Numbered from the stretch's first letter, positions 27,244-35,821 are shown. The stretch is DNA of 64,000 bases from Proteobacteria bacterium HN_bin10 (GCA_002083515.1 LWDN01000022.1:85564-149563); one strand, 5' to 3'. Notes: generated by a model from the sequence alone, not told the origin. Program-made: numbers and translations.

Positions 27244-28059
27244 ATGGATTGGCCGCGACAAGGGCGAATAGCCGTGGTGCTTGCGCTGGTAAGCGCGTGC
27301 GCGACGGCCGCGCCGCCGTCTGCTTCATCGCCGGATTTCGAAGCCTTTGTATCCGACCAGTTTGATTTCGACGATCCTATCCAAACCGAAGCTCGCTTCT
27401 TGGCGCTCGCGCACCGTGCGGGCAACCCGGACGCGCGTTCCGAATTCCTGACCCAGGCCGCCCGCGCGCAAGGCGTGCAAGACAGGCTCGACGAAGCGCA
27501 CGCCACATTATCGCACAGCGGCGCCGAGAACGCCGACAGCGCGCGCTTGCGCGCCCGCTACGCGCTTGAGCGCGCGCGGCTGTTGCGCCGAGCCGGAGAT
27601 CGCGAAGGCGCAGCGCATTCGTTCACGCGCGCCTACGAGATCGCTGTGGAAGCGCGCGAGGACGCTCTTGCGGCCGACGCCGCGCACATGATGGCGCTGA
27701 TCTCGCCGCCGGATGAAGCTGCGCACTGGGTGGAGCGCGGGTTGGAAATCGCGCTCGAGTCGGAGCGGCCAACCGCGCGCGCCTGGGTCGGGACGATTTC
27801 CTACAATTGGGCCATGGCGCTCAGCGAGCGCGGCGATCATGCCGGCGCCGCCCGCTACTTGGCGCGCGCTTTGGCTTCCCGGCAGCAGCAGGGTGATGTT
27901 GAACTTCTGCGCGCAACCGAGCGAGCTCTGGCGCAGGAACTCGCCCTGAGCGGCTCGCCGGAGCAGGCGCGGGCCATTCTACAGCGCCTTCTGAGCGAAG
28001 AGCGCGCCGCCGGCGCCGATACGAGAGAAACCGAGGCCGCGCTCGCGGCGTTGCCTTAG
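27244..28059 (+). CDS. Putative lipoprotein with TPR-like helical repeats
   Basis: The 271-residue product starts MDWPRQGRIAVVLALVSAC; the hydrophobic stretch ending in VSAC is a plausible lipobox with Cys19. The remainder is Ala/Arg-rich and helical, with repeats such as RARLLRRAGDREGAAHSFTRAYEIA and NWAMALSERGDHAGAARYLARALA, typical of tetratricopeptide repeats. No enzymatic motif is present. GGAG lies about 9 bases upstream of ATG 27244. Its stop overlaps the convergent mazG stop by 4 bases. Function unknown; probably envelope-located protein interaction. Confidence 0.7.
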   Translation: MDWPRQGRIAVVLALVSACATAAPPSASSPDFEAFVSDQFDFDDPIQTEARFLALAHRAGNPDARSEFLTQAARAQGVQDRLDEAHATLSHSGAENADSARLRARYALERARLLRRAGDREGAAHSFTRAYEIAVEAREDALAADAAHMMALISPPDEAAHWVERGLEIALESERPTARAWVGTISYNWAMALSERGDHAGAARYLARALASRQQQGDVELLRATERALAQELALSGSPEQARAILQRLLSEERAAGADTRETEAALAALP

Positions 28060-28931
28060 CGCTTCTCCGCCGCTTTAGCCTCAACCCACAACTGTTCCAT
28101 GTCGTCCAGCGGCTGGGGGCCGGTGCGGCCGGCGGCGGCGAGCGCACGCTCAATGTATTGGAAGCGGCGGGTGAACTTGGCATTGGCGCGGCGCAGCGCG
28201 TCTTCGGGATCGACCTTAAGCTTGCGGGCGAGATTGGCCATGACGAAGAGGATGTCGCCCATCTCTTCGGCGATGTGATCCTGATCTCCGCTGGCGTCGG
28301 CGGCTTTCAGTTCCGCCAGCTCCTCGTCGAGCTTCGCCAGCACCTCTTTCGAACTCGGCCAATCGAAATTGATGCGCGCGGCGCGCTTGGTCAGCTTCTC
28401 GGCGCGCATCAGCGCGGGGAGGGCCATGGCCACATCGTCCAGCAGCGACCCGCCCTTGGCCGCGCGCTTCTCGGCCTTGAGCGTCTCCCAGGCTTGAGTC
28501 TGCTGCTCTGCCGTGCGCCCGTCGCCGGCTTCGGCGAACACGTGCGGATGGCGCTCGATCATCTTGTCGGCGAGTGCTTGGGCGACGTCGGCAAAATCGA
28601 ACGCGCCAAGCTCTTCGGCCATGCGGGCGTGGAAGGCGACTTGGAACAGAAGATCGCCCAGCTCTTCCTTGAGCGCGGCCATGTCCGTGCGCTCGATGGC
28701 GTCGGCGACCTCGTAGGCTTCCTCGATCGTGTACGGCGCGATTGTTCCGAAGCTCTGCTCGATATCCCAGGGGCAGCCGCGCTCCGGGTCGCGCAGCCGC
28801 GCCATCACATCGAGCACGGCCTGGGTGGCGGCGGCGTTCCGCAAGGAGCCTTCAGACCCGCTGCGGACCTGAAGGTCCGCGGTCCTCTCTGCGCTCTTTT
28901 CTGTCGCCTTTTCAGCACCTTGGCCTGGCAT
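28056..28931 (-). CDS. mazG: Nucleoside triphosphate pyrophosphohydrolase MazG
   Basis: The 291-residue protein has two MazG domains. The first contains RLRDPERGCPWDIEQSF and EELGDLLFQVAFHARM, the second EELAELKAA and EEMGDILFVMANLARKL, with the metal-binding acidic residues. It hydrolyses NTPs to NMP and PPi, cleaning aberrant nucleotides. About 30 residues precede the normal MazG start, and part of them (RTADLQVRSGSEGSL) is encoded by a fragment of a dispersed repeat, so the true start may lie further downstream. Confidence 0.94.
   Translation of the reverse strand: MPGQGAEKATEKSAERTADLQVRSGSEGSLRNAAATQAVLDVMARLRDPERGCPWDIEQSFGTIAPYTIEEAYEVADAIERTDMAALKEELGDLLFQVAFHARMAEELGAFDFADVAQALADKMIERHPHVFAEAGDGRTAEQQTQAWETLKAEKRAAKGGSLLDDVAMALPALMRAEKLTKRAARINFDWPSSKEVLAKLDEELAELKAADASGDQDHIAEEMGDILFVMANLARKLKVDPEDALRRANAKFTRRFQYIERALAAAGRTGPQPLDDMEQLWVEAKAAEKR
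28862..28885. repeat. Family A repeat fragment translated inside mazG
   Basis: The hairpin TGCGGACCTGAAGGTCCGC followed by GGTCC matches one half of the element at 61714-61768 (same hairpin loop and same GGTCC arm). It lies in frame within the N-terminal extension of MazG. Confidence 0.65.
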
Positions 28932-28974
28932 ACAAATCTCGCATAAGATAGATTATGGGAAACGACAGATCGAC

Positions 28975-29790
28975 TCAGATCGCGAAGTCGCCCGCCCAGC
29001 CATCGTACGCCGGTTCGACGCGCGCCGGCAGCCTCGCCCTCAGCGGCTGATAGTCCAGATCGATGTGCATGTTGGTCAGTAGCGCGTGCGCCGGCTTCAG
29101 CCGTTCGATCCATTCCAGCGCGCGCGCCACATGTGCGTGCGTCGGATGCGGCGTGTCGCGCAGCGCATCGACGATCCAGAGCGCCAAGCCGCCAAGCTGC
29201 GCGAACGTCGTCTCCGGCATGTTCACCAGATCGTTCGAGTACGCGATCGGCCCGACGCGGAAACCGAGCGACTTCGAGAAGCCGTGATCCTGTTCGAGGG
29301 GCAGCACGTCGAGTTTGCCGCCTGGCCCGTTGATGGTCACCGGCACAAGCGGCGTCAGCTGGCCAGCGTCGCGCGCGATGGCCGGATAGCCGCCCTCGCT
29401 GACGAAGGCGTAGCCGAAGCGCTGCATGAAGCTGGCGCGCGTGCTGGCGTCGATCCAAGTCGGGATCTGGCGGCGCGCCTTGATGAAGAAGGCGCGGATG
29501 TCGTCGAAGCCGTGGATCTGGTCGGCATGGTCGTGGCTGATGAGCACGGCGTCGAGATGCGAGGGCCCCGCCGCCGCCAGCTGCTGGCGCAGCTCCGGGG
29601 GCGTGTCGATCAGCACCGTGGTCGCCTCTTCCGGCGCGGTCGCCGCCCCGCTCCACTTCTGCAGCATGATCCCGCAGCGCGTGCGTCGGTTCCTCGGTTC
29701 ATTCGGATCGCACACGCCCCAATCGCCGGTGGCGCGCGGCACGCCGCCCGACGAGCCGCAGCCGAGCACGGTGATGCGCAGCGTGGCCAT
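28975..29790 (-). CDS. MBL-fold metallohydrolase, PhnP-like
   Basis: The 271-residue protein starts MATLRITVLGCGSSGGVPR and has the metallo-beta-lactamase motif SHDHADQIHG plus a later metal His in NMHIDLDYQ. The N-terminal glycine-rich strand and DPNEPRNRRTRCGIML match the family related to PhnP (cyclic phosphate phosphodiesterase), encoded next to tatD in alphaproteobacteria. The true substrate is unknown. AGGAG lies 8 bases before ATG 29790, which rules out the longer frame to 29892. Confidence 0.88.
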   Translation of the reverse strand: MATLRITVLGCGSSGGVPRATGDWGVCDPNEPRNRRTRCGIMLQKWSGAATAPEEATTVLIDTPPELRQQLAAAGPSHLDAVLISHDHADQIHGFDDIRAFFIKARRQIPTWIDASTRASFMQRFGYAFVSEGGYPAIARDAGQLTPLVPVTINGPGGKLDVLPLEQDHGFSKSLGFRVGPIAYSNDLVNMPETTFAQLGGLALWIVDALRDTPHPTHAHVARALEWIERLKPAHALLTNMHIDLDYQPLRARLPARVEPAYDGWAGDFAI

Positions 29791-29811
29791 TACGCGCAGC
29801 TCCTGCTCGCA

Positions 29812-29937
29812 CTTGATGGGCGAGCTGTCGGCGCGCATAGCGCGACGACTGAGTGGGTGATTGCGCCGCTGTTTGCTTGTCCGAGCCGCCACCCACTCCG
29901 TCCGCGAACGGCGTTCGCGGACACCTCGCCCATCAAG
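29812..29937. repeat. Family E REPIN-like element (tatD-MBL gap)
   Basis: Two inverted modules of about 48 bases share the outer arms CTTGATGGGCGAG and GAGTGGGTG, each enclosing its own hairpin (around GTCGGCGCGC and GTCCGCGAACG). The central spacer is about 30 bases. It lies just before the MBL gene, upstream of its ribosome site. Confidence 0.8.
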
Positions 29938-29977
29938 GGCGAGGATGGAGATCCAGCCTGCGGGGAGCTGCTCATTT

Positions 29978-30769
29978 TCATCCCGTCACCCGCCGCACGC
30001 CCGGAAACAGCCGAAAGAAATTATCCGCGAGCAGGGCGCTGCACTCGGTTTCGTCCAAGCCTCTAAGCTTGGCGAACGCGGTTTGCACGTGCGCGACGTG
30101 CATGGGTTCGCAGCGTTGGCCGCGGTGCGGAATAGGGGCCAGATAGGGGCAATCGGTTTCGAGGATGACGCGATCCAGAGGCGCTTCCCGCGCGATGGCG
30201 CGCACGTCGTCGGCGTTCTTGAAGGTCATGATGCCGGAGAAGGAAAAATACGCGCCGATTTTGAGTGCGCGCCGCGCCAGTTCCGGGCCGCTCGTGTAGC
30301 AGTGCATGAGAATGCGAAGAGGGCCCTTCCCCGCCTCTTCCTCCAGCAAATCCGCCATGGCCTCATCGGCCTCGCGCGTGTGGATGATCAGCGTCTTGTC
30401 GAGCGTGTGCGCCGCCTTCGCGTGGGCGCGAAAAACCGCGACTTGATCCGCGAGAGGGCTGAACTTGTAGTGCTGATCGAGGCCGGTTTCCCCTACTCCG
30501 ACCACCCTCTCGTGCCGCCCCATTTCGATCAGGCGCTCGGCCGTGAGGTCGAGGTGATCCTTGGCGTAGTGCGGATGGGCGCCGACGCTGGCGTAGATGT
30601 CCTCATGCGCCTCGGCGATGGCGATAACTCGGCCGAAATTCTCGATCCTGTCGCAAATGGTGATCATGCGCGCCACGCCGGCTTCGCGTGCGCGCGCTAT
30701 GACCGCCTCGCGATCGCCGTCGAACGCGTGGTGGTGCAAGTTGACATGGCTGTCGATCAACAACGTCAT
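29978..30769 (-). CDS. tatD: TatD-family hydrolase
   Basis: The 263-residue protein fits the TatD metal-dependent DNase/hydrolase family: GVGETGLDQHYKFSP, IIHTREADEAM, MHCYTSG and ETDCPYLAP are all present. The first metal motif, normally HxH in DSHCHLD, reads DSHVNLHH here, so the second His is Asn. The ATG overlaps the holB stop as ATGA. In the usual order holB-metG-tatD the metG gene is missing between them. Confidence 0.92.
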   Translation of the reverse strand: MTLLIDSHVNLHHHAFDGDREAVIARAREAGVARMITICDRIENFGRVIAIAEAHEDIYASVGAHPHYAKDHLDLTAERLIEMGRHERVVGVGETGLDQHYKFSPLADQVAVFRAHAKAAHTLDKTLIIHTREADEAMADLLEEEAGKGPLRILMHCYTSGPELARRALKIGAYFSFSGIMTFKNADDVRAIAREAPLDRVILETDCPYLAPIPHRGQRCEPMHVAHVQTAFAKLRGLDETECSALLADNFFRLFPGVRRVTG

Positions 30770-31761
30770 CGCCGCGCCGCTCCGGCGCGATCCAATATGC
30801 CGGCGGCGCGCGCCAGCGCGTGTTTGGGATCCATATCGAGACCCTCGGCCTCGCCGCGTAGCGTCTCAAGCGCCGACCATGCCTCCGCCCAGTGTTCGCC
30901 GCCCTGCTCCACGCCGGCGGCGCGCGTCCATTCGCCGGCAAGCTCAAGCACGCCGGCAAGTTTCTCAAACGGCTCGCCGCTCATCTTGTCGTAGAGTCCG
31001 CCGAGCAGCGCCGCCGATGCGCCGCGCGCGATTTCAGCGTGCGCGCGCTTGGGATCGGCGCCTGCGGTGTCCACGCCCTGCGCCTTCAGCGCAATGGCGC
31101 GGCCGGGCCGACCCTTTGCCAACGCCACAATGCTGGCATCGGCGCCGCTGGCCTGTCGCACGAGCGGATCGCTCAAGGGTTTCAGCGCCAAACGCCGGCA
31201 GCGCGAACGGATCGTCGGCAGGATCGCGCCCGGCGCATGACACACGAGCAGCAACACCGAACGCGCCGGCGGCTCCTCGAGCGTCTTCAGGATGGCGTTG
31301 GCGGCGTTGCGGTTGAGATCGTCGACAGCGTCGACGATGGCCACGCGCATGCCGCCCTCGGACGGCGCCAGCGAAAAGAAATGGCCGAGGTCACGCGCAT
31401 CGTCGACCGCGATTTCGCGCCGTGGCTTGCCGCGATCGTTCAGACCACGGCGCAGCACGAAGAGATCGGGATGCGACAGCGCCATCACGCGGCGCGAAAC
31501 TGGATCTTCCGGATCGGCGTCGAACGGGCGCGGGCCGATGCGTTTCGCGCCGAGAGCGACGCGCGCGAGCCGATAGGCAAGCGTCGCCTTGCCCAGACCT
31601 TTGGGACCGGCGAGCAGCCAGGCGTGATGCATGCGTCCGCCGCGCAAGCCCGCGTCCATCGCAGTTTCTTCCGCTTCATGGCCGACGAACGAAAACGTCT
31701 GGCGCGGATGCGGCGCACCCGGTTCCTTGTCCAGTTCGGGGGCGGGCTTCTCGGCCTTCAT
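30766..31761 (-). CDS. holB: DNA polymerase III subunit delta prime
   Basis: The 331-residue clamp-loader subunit shows FVGHEAEETAMDAGLRGGRMHHAWLLAGPKGLGKATLA (P-loop with GPKGLGKAT), AVDDARDLGHFFS, IVDAVDDLNRNAANAILKTLEEPP and SRCRRLALKPL, all typical of HolB. ATG 31761 lies 9 bases after the stop codon of the D,D-carboxypeptidase. The thymidylate kinase gene tmk, which usually separates these two genes, is absent here. Confidence 0.93.
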   Translation of the reverse strand: MKAEKPAPELDKEPGAPHPRQTFSFVGHEAEETAMDAGLRGGRMHHAWLLAGPKGLGKATLAYRLARVALGAKRIGPRPFDADPEDPVSRRVMALSHPDLFVLRRGLNDRGKPRREIAVDDARDLGHFFSLAPSEGGMRVAIVDAVDDLNRNAANAILKTLEEPPARSVLLLVCHAPGAILPTIRSRCRRLALKPLSDPLVRQASGADASIVALAKGRPGRAIALKAQGVDTAGADPKRAHAEIARGASAALLGGLYDKMSGEPFEKLAGVLELAGEWTRAAGVEQGGEHWAEAWSALETLRGEAEGLDMDPKHALARAAGILDRAGAARR

Positions 31762-31769
31762 GCGCCCTA

Positions 31770-32960
31770 TCAAGGGCCGAAGAAGGTCAGGCGCAAGCCC
31801 TCCCAAGCGCGGGAAAACCAGTTGGCGCGCCCTATTCTGCGCCCGGCTGCCAGCGGGAATTCCTGGGTTTGGAAGTCGGGACCCTCGATCACCAGGCGCG
31901 CCACCACATCGCCCTCGGCGATCGGCGCGCGCAACGGGCCATCGTAGACGATGTGCGCGGTGAGCGCGTCCTGCACGCCGCGCGGGCCGCCGATGACGAT
32001 CGCCTGCTGCGCCACCAGCGGCACCGCGCGCCGCGATCCGAGCCGCACCTGCGCTTCGCCGAGTTGCTCGCCCGCCGCCGCGATCTGCGCCACGGCATAG
32101 TCATTGAACGCCGCGCGCATCAGGCGCTGGGCCTCGCTGTTGCGCGACGCCATGGTCGGCAGGCCGTTGAACACAATGATGCGGCGCTGACCGTTCAGCA
32201 CCGCCGAGCCGATGAGGCCATAACCGGACGCGTCGGTGTGGCCTGTCTTGACGCCGTCGGCGCCGGCGAAGGCGCCAAGCAACGGGTTGCGGTTCTGCTG
32301 CGTGCGGTTGTTGAAGGTGAACTGGCGGCGCGAATAGACGGGATAGAATTCAGGGTAGGTCTGGATCAGATGCCGCGCCAGGCGCGCGAGATCGGCCGAA
32401 CTGATGCGCTGCTCTGGATCGTCGACGCCGGTCACGTTTCTGAAGCGGGCAGTGCGCAGACCGAGTTCTTCAGCGCGGCGGTTCATCAGCGCCACGAACG
32501 CCTCTTCCGAACCGGCGATGCCTTCGGCCAGCACGACGCAGGCGTCGTTGGCGGAGACGATCACCGCGCCTTGCAGCAAATCGCTGACCGCGACCTCGGC
32601 ATTGATCGGCAGGAACATGTGCGAGCCGGACGACATCGCCCCATGTTCGCGCCACGCATATTCGCTCACACGAAAGCGCGTCGCCATGGTGATCTCGCGC
32701 GCGCGCAGCCGCTCGAGCACGATCAGCACCGTCATGAGTTTTGCCATCGACGCCGGCGGGATCGGCGCGTCGCAATCGTCACAGCGCAGGATGGCGCCCG
32801 ATGCGCCGTCCATGATGGTGATATGCTGAGCGACGGCGGGAGCGGGCGGCGGCGCCGGTTCACGGCGCGCACGGCGGCGCTGGGCGTCCGCGTCAGGTGC
32901 GAGCGCCAACACCACCAATGCCGCCAACGCCACTGCGCCAAGCTTGCGCTGAGAAATCAT
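31770..32960 (-). CDS. dacC: D-alanyl-D-alanine carboxypeptidase (penicillin-binding protein 5/6 type)
   Basis: The 396-residue protein has a signal peptide (KLGAVALAALVVLALAPDADA), the three active-site motifs SMAK, SAN and KTG (SMAKLM, VSANDACV, GVKTGHTD) and a C-terminal beta-rich domain with a final hydrophobic/amphipathic tail (WFSRAWEGLRLTFFGP) for membrane anchoring. It trims the terminal D-Ala from peptidoglycan pentapeptides in the periplasm. ATG 32960 sets the signal peptide at the start. Confidence 0.94.
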   Translation of the reverse strand: MISQRKLGAVALAALVVLALAPDADAQRRRARREPAPPPAPAVAQHITIMDGASGAILRCDDCDAPIPPASMAKLMTVLIVLERLRAREITMATRFRVSEYAWREHGAMSSGSHMFLPINAEVAVSDLLQGAVIVSANDACVVLAEGIAGSEEAFVALMNRRAEELGLRTARFRNVTGVDDPEQRISSADLARLARHLIQTYPEFYPVYSRRQFTFNNRTQQNRNPLLGAFAGADGVKTGHTDASGYGLIGSAVLNGQRRIIVFNGLPTMASRNSEAQRLMRAAFNDYAVAQIAAAGEQLGEAQVRLGSRRAVPLVAQQAIVIGGPRGVQDALTAHIVYDGPLRAPIAEGDVVARLVIEGPDFQTQEFPLAAGRRIGRANWFSRAWEGLRLTFFGP

Positions 32961-33042
32961 GCCATCCCGCCGAATCGTGCGCGCGTTTTGCGCCAAGCTA
33001 GTGAAGCAGACCGGCGCGGCGTTTTCACGTCAACAGAAGCGC

Positions 33043-34224
33043 TCAGCGCGAGGCGACGACGCTTTCGCCATAGCCCAGATCGCTCAGAGTGCGGCGGGCG
33101 GCGTCCGCCTCTTCGCGGCTCGTCCAGGGCCCGATGCGAACCCGGAACAATTCCACGCCCGAGGCGGTCTGGCGCACGTCCATGACCACGGGACCGGCGG
33201 CCGCGACCTGGGCGCGGACGCGCTGGGCGTTGGCGGGATCGGAATAAGCGCCGACCTGGACAAAGTAGCCGCCGACAACAGACACGGGCGCCGGCCCAGT
33301 CTCAACCGGGGCACCGGCCAGTTCGGCGCTTTCCACAGGTGGCGGGAGCAGGGAGCGGGGCCCCTGCTCCGCAGTCTGCTGAGGCTGCGGGACAGCAGGG
33401 ACGCGGGTGGAAGCGGGGGCAGGCGTCCCATCGGCGCTGACGCGGCGCGGGGCGGGGCCGAGGTAGCGCACATGGACGCGCGTCTGGCCGGCTTGCTCGA
33501 AACCGAGCGCCTGGGCGCCGGCGCGTGACATATCGATCAGGCGCTCACCGACGAACGGTCCGCGATCGTTCACCCGCACGATCACCTCGCGCCCGTTCTC
33601 GAGATTGGTGACCTGCACGAGGCTCGGGATCGGCAGCGTCGGGTGGGCCGCGGTGAGCGCGTCCTGATCGAAGGTCTCGCCGCTGGCGGTGCGTTGGCCA
33701 TGAAACTGGGCGCCATACCAGGAGGCCGTGCCGGTCTGGGCGTAGCCGGGTTCCGGCGTCGGGACGTACCAGCGGCCATTGGCTTCGTAAGGCGGGCCGA
33801 CGCGCTCGCGCTCGAGCCAAGCGGGAGCGCCCTGCTCCGGCGCTGACGGCGCAGGGGCTTGCGCTGCGGGCTGTTCGTAACGGGCCGGGGTCAGCACGAC
33901 GGGGCCGCTGGCCTCTTCCTCATTGTCTTCGAGCTCGCTGACCGGTTGTTCGATCACGACGGGTTGGGCGCGGCGCGCTTCCGGGCGGCGCAGATCGATG
34001 ACCGCTCCGCGCGGGCGGCGCTCTCCGCCGCCATAGCCATAAGAGTTTTCGTCGCCGCCGGAGAGCCCGCTCGAGCCCAGCGACGCGGTCTGTGTGACCG
34101 CCGGCGCTGCTGCGCCAGCCTGCCCTGCATACGTGATCGGCGCGCGCTGCGCGGACGCGGGCGTCGTGAGCGCGGCGGCGCTCATGCAAGAAAGCAGCAG
34201 GACTTGGACTGTACGGCGCAACAT
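33043..34224 (-). CDS. rlpA: RlpA-family septal lytic transglycosylase with SPOR domain
   Basis: The 393-residue exported protein has a signal peptide, a long low-complexity region, a double-psi beta-barrel RlpA domain (GTASWYGAQFHGQRTASGE, VRVNDRGPFVGERLIDMS) and a C-terminal SPOR domain (about 315-393; GGYFVQVGAYSDPANAQRVR). SPOR domains bind denuded glycans at the division septum. The catalytic Asp in NDRGPF is kept. It lies 82 bases upstream of dacC, and both act on the cell wall. Confidence 0.93.
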   Translation of the reverse strand: MLRRTVQVLLLSCMSAAALTTPASAQRAPITYAGQAGAAAPAVTQTASLGSSGLSGGDENSYGYGGGERRPRGAVIDLRRPEARRAQPVVIEQPVSELEDNEEEASGPVVLTPARYEQPAAQAPAPSAPEQGAPAWLERERVGPPYEANGRWYVPTPEPGYAQTGTASWYGAQFHGQRTASGETFDQDALTAAHPTLPIPSLVQVTNLENGREVIVRVNDRGPFVGERLIDMSRAGAQALGFEQAGQTRVHVRYLGPAPRRVSADGTPAPASTRVPAVPQPQQTAEQGPRSLLPPPVESAELAGAPVETGPAPVSVVGGYFVQVGAYSDPANAQRVRAQVAAAGPVVMDVRQTASGVELFRVRIGPWTSREEADAARRTLSDLGYGESVVASR

Positions 34225-34335
34225 GTACGACCCCAACGCAAGCGAGGCTCGCTTATACGGGCGCGGGGCTTTAGGCCGCGTAAGGATTTATCCTTTTTTC
34301 AGGTTCACCAATAACGTCTGTTCACCACAAGGAAT

Positions 34336-34425
34336 TGGCGGATGGGGTGAGATTCGAACTCACGGTGGGCTTGCACCCACGCCGGTTTTCAAGACCGGTG
34401 CCTTAAACCACTCGGCCACCCATCC
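34336..34425 (-). tRNA. tRNA-Ser (anticodon TGA)
   Basis: Read on the minus strand, the 90-nt gene has acceptor GGATGGG/CCCATCC, a D arm, anticodon stem CCGGT/ACCGG with loop CTTGAAA (anticodon TGA), a long variable arm (GTGGGTGCAAGCCCAC) typical of class II tRNA-Ser, T loop TTCGAAT and encoded CCA. It decodes UCA and lies 7 bases beyond the scoB stop codon. Confidence 0.97.
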
Positions 34426-34432
34426 AGCTTGG

Positions 34433-35080
34433 CTAGCGCAGCGCGTTGACGAACGGCGCTTCCGTCTTGGCGGTGATATCGTCGAGGGACACGCCGTCCG
34501 CAAGCTCTATCAGCTTCATCGGCGCGGTCCCGTGCTTATCGATCTCGAAGACGCCGAGATCGGTGATGACCAGATCGACGACGTTGACGCCGGTGAGCGG
34601 CAGCGTGCAGGACTTCAGGAGTTTTGAAGCGCCCTCTTTCGAAGTGTGCTCCATCACCACCACCACGCGCTTGACGCCGGCGACCAGATCCATCGCCCCG
34701 CCCATGCCTTTGACCATCTTGCCGGGCACCATCCAGTTGGCGAGATCGCCCCGATCGGTGACCTCCATGGCGCCCAGGATCGACAGATCGATATGGCCGC
34801 CGCGGATCATGGCGAATGAGTCTGCACTAGAGAAATACGAGGTCTTGGCGAGCGCCGTGATCGTCTGCTTTCCGGCGTTGATGAGATCGGCGTCAACCTC
34901 GTCCTCATACGGGAAGGGACCCATGCCGAGCATGCCGTTCTCGCTTTGCAGCGTCACTTCCATGCCGTCAGGAATGTAGTTCGCCACCAGCGTCGGAATG
35001 CCGATGCCCAGGTTCACATAGAAGCCATCGCGCAATTCCTTTGCAGCGCGCTGAGCAAGTTGATCGCGGGACCAGGGCAT
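34433..35080 (-). CDS. scoB: 3-oxoacid CoA-transferase subunit B
   Basis: The 215-residue protein starts MPWSRDQLAQRAAKELRDGFYVNLGIGIPTLVANYIP and contains the catalytic glutamate region LQSENGMLGMGPFP. Subunit B of succinyl-CoA:3-ketoacid CoA transferase binds the CoA ester and forms the glutamyl-CoA intermediate, activating acetoacetate for ketone-body or PHB use. Its ATG overlaps the TAA of the preceding small gene as TAATG. Normally it would follow scoA directly; here two foreign-looking genes intervene. Confidence 0.95.
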   Translation of the reverse strand: MPWSRDQLAQRAAKELRDGFYVNLGIGIPTLVANYIPDGMEVTLQSENGMLGMGPFPYEDEVDADLINAGKQTITALAKTSYFSSADSFAMIRGGHIDLSILGAMEVTDRGDLANWMVPGKMVKGMGGAMDLVAGVKRVVVVMEHTSKEGASKLLKSCTLPLTGVNVVDLVITDLGVFEIDKHGTAPMKLIELADGVSLDDITAKTEAPFVNALR

Positions 35081-35265
35081 TAGCGGCGCTCCGAAAGGGT
35101 GTGCTGCTGCATGCCCTCACGCATGGCCTTGCCCAGTTCGATCTCGTTGGTCCGCAATTTATCGAGCATGTCGAGTTTTTCCTCGAAGGAAAGCCGCGCC
35201 AGCTCTGTGCGCGCGCGGTCCTTGCGCGCCAGGATGTCGGAAATATCGGGATAGGTTCTATTCAT
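35080..35265 (-). CDS. Small charged protein paired with nucleotidyltransferase
   Basis: The 61-residue protein is highly charged and probably helical (ILARKDRARTELARLSFEEKLDMLDKLRTNEIELGK). I know similar small proteins beside AbiEii/MNT-like nucleotidyltransferases in other bacteria, usually annotated hypothetical. It starts 10 bases after the nucleotidyltransferase stop and its TAA overlaps the scoB ATG. By size and context it may be the antitoxin-like partner; this is inference. Confidence 0.65.
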   Translation of the reverse strand: MNRTYPDISDILARKDRARTELARLSFEEKLDMLDKLRTNEIELGKAMREGMQQHTLSERR

Positions 35266-35275
35266 CTTCCACCCA

Positions 35276-35821
35276 TCATAACGCCAGCGCGTCCGTTCGC
35301 CCAGACTTTAGGCAGAACGCGCGCCACGCGTCCTTCAAGCCGTGGCGGACGATCACTGCCTTCAGGGCCGGGAGGTCTACCGCGTTCGTGTTGAGGAACG
35401 TCTCAACGCGCGCAAGGTCCTTGAGCCGGCCTACGCTTATTGCCTTTGCCACGATGTGCTCCGGTTTGAGCACACGCGCCGTGGTCGGGCCTATCTGAGT
35501 CAGAGCCGCATCGCGAAGAGACTCCTCGTCGAGTTCCGAGGCGGCCGGGATAAACTGAACCGGCCAGCCTTCAACGACGACGCCAACATCGCGACGTTCG
35601 TTGTAGCCGAGTTCCGCGAGCGCCGATTCTATAGGCGACAGCAACAAGAGTCCCGACTGCGTTCCGCTGAAATCTCCGACAGAAACGAGGATGTCCAGGT
35701 CTTGCGTCGATATCGGCTCGATATAGGCCAAAGCGGCGACCGCGCCGGTGATCGCGTAGTTCTTGATCACGCCTCGCGCCGCCAATTGCGCGACAACTTC
35801 GATGGCTTTTCGCATCGTCAT
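35276..35821 (-). CDS. Putative nucleotidyltransferase, AbiEii/MNT-like
   Basis: The 181-residue protein carries a minimal nucleotidyltransferase pattern: a Gly/Ala helix followed by two acidic residues (ITGAVAALAYIEPISTQDLDILVSV), then a domain with RVLKPEHIVAKAISVGRLKDLARVETFL, as in AbiEii-type and similar toxin-like enzymes. Such proteins transfer nucleotides to tRNA or protein. The ATG overlaps the scoA stop as ATGA. Which target it modifies, and whether it is toxic, cannot be read from sequence. A second in-frame ATG lies at 35815. Confidence 0.72.
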   Translation of the reverse strand: MTMRKAIEVVAQLAARGVIKNYAITGAVAALAYIEPISTQDLDILVSVGDFSGTQSGLLLLSPIESALAELGYNERRDVGVVVEGWPVQFIPAASELDEESLRDAALTQIGPTTARVLKPEHIVAKAISVGRLKDLARVETFLNTNAVDLPALKAVIVRHGLKDAWRAFCLKSGRTDALAL

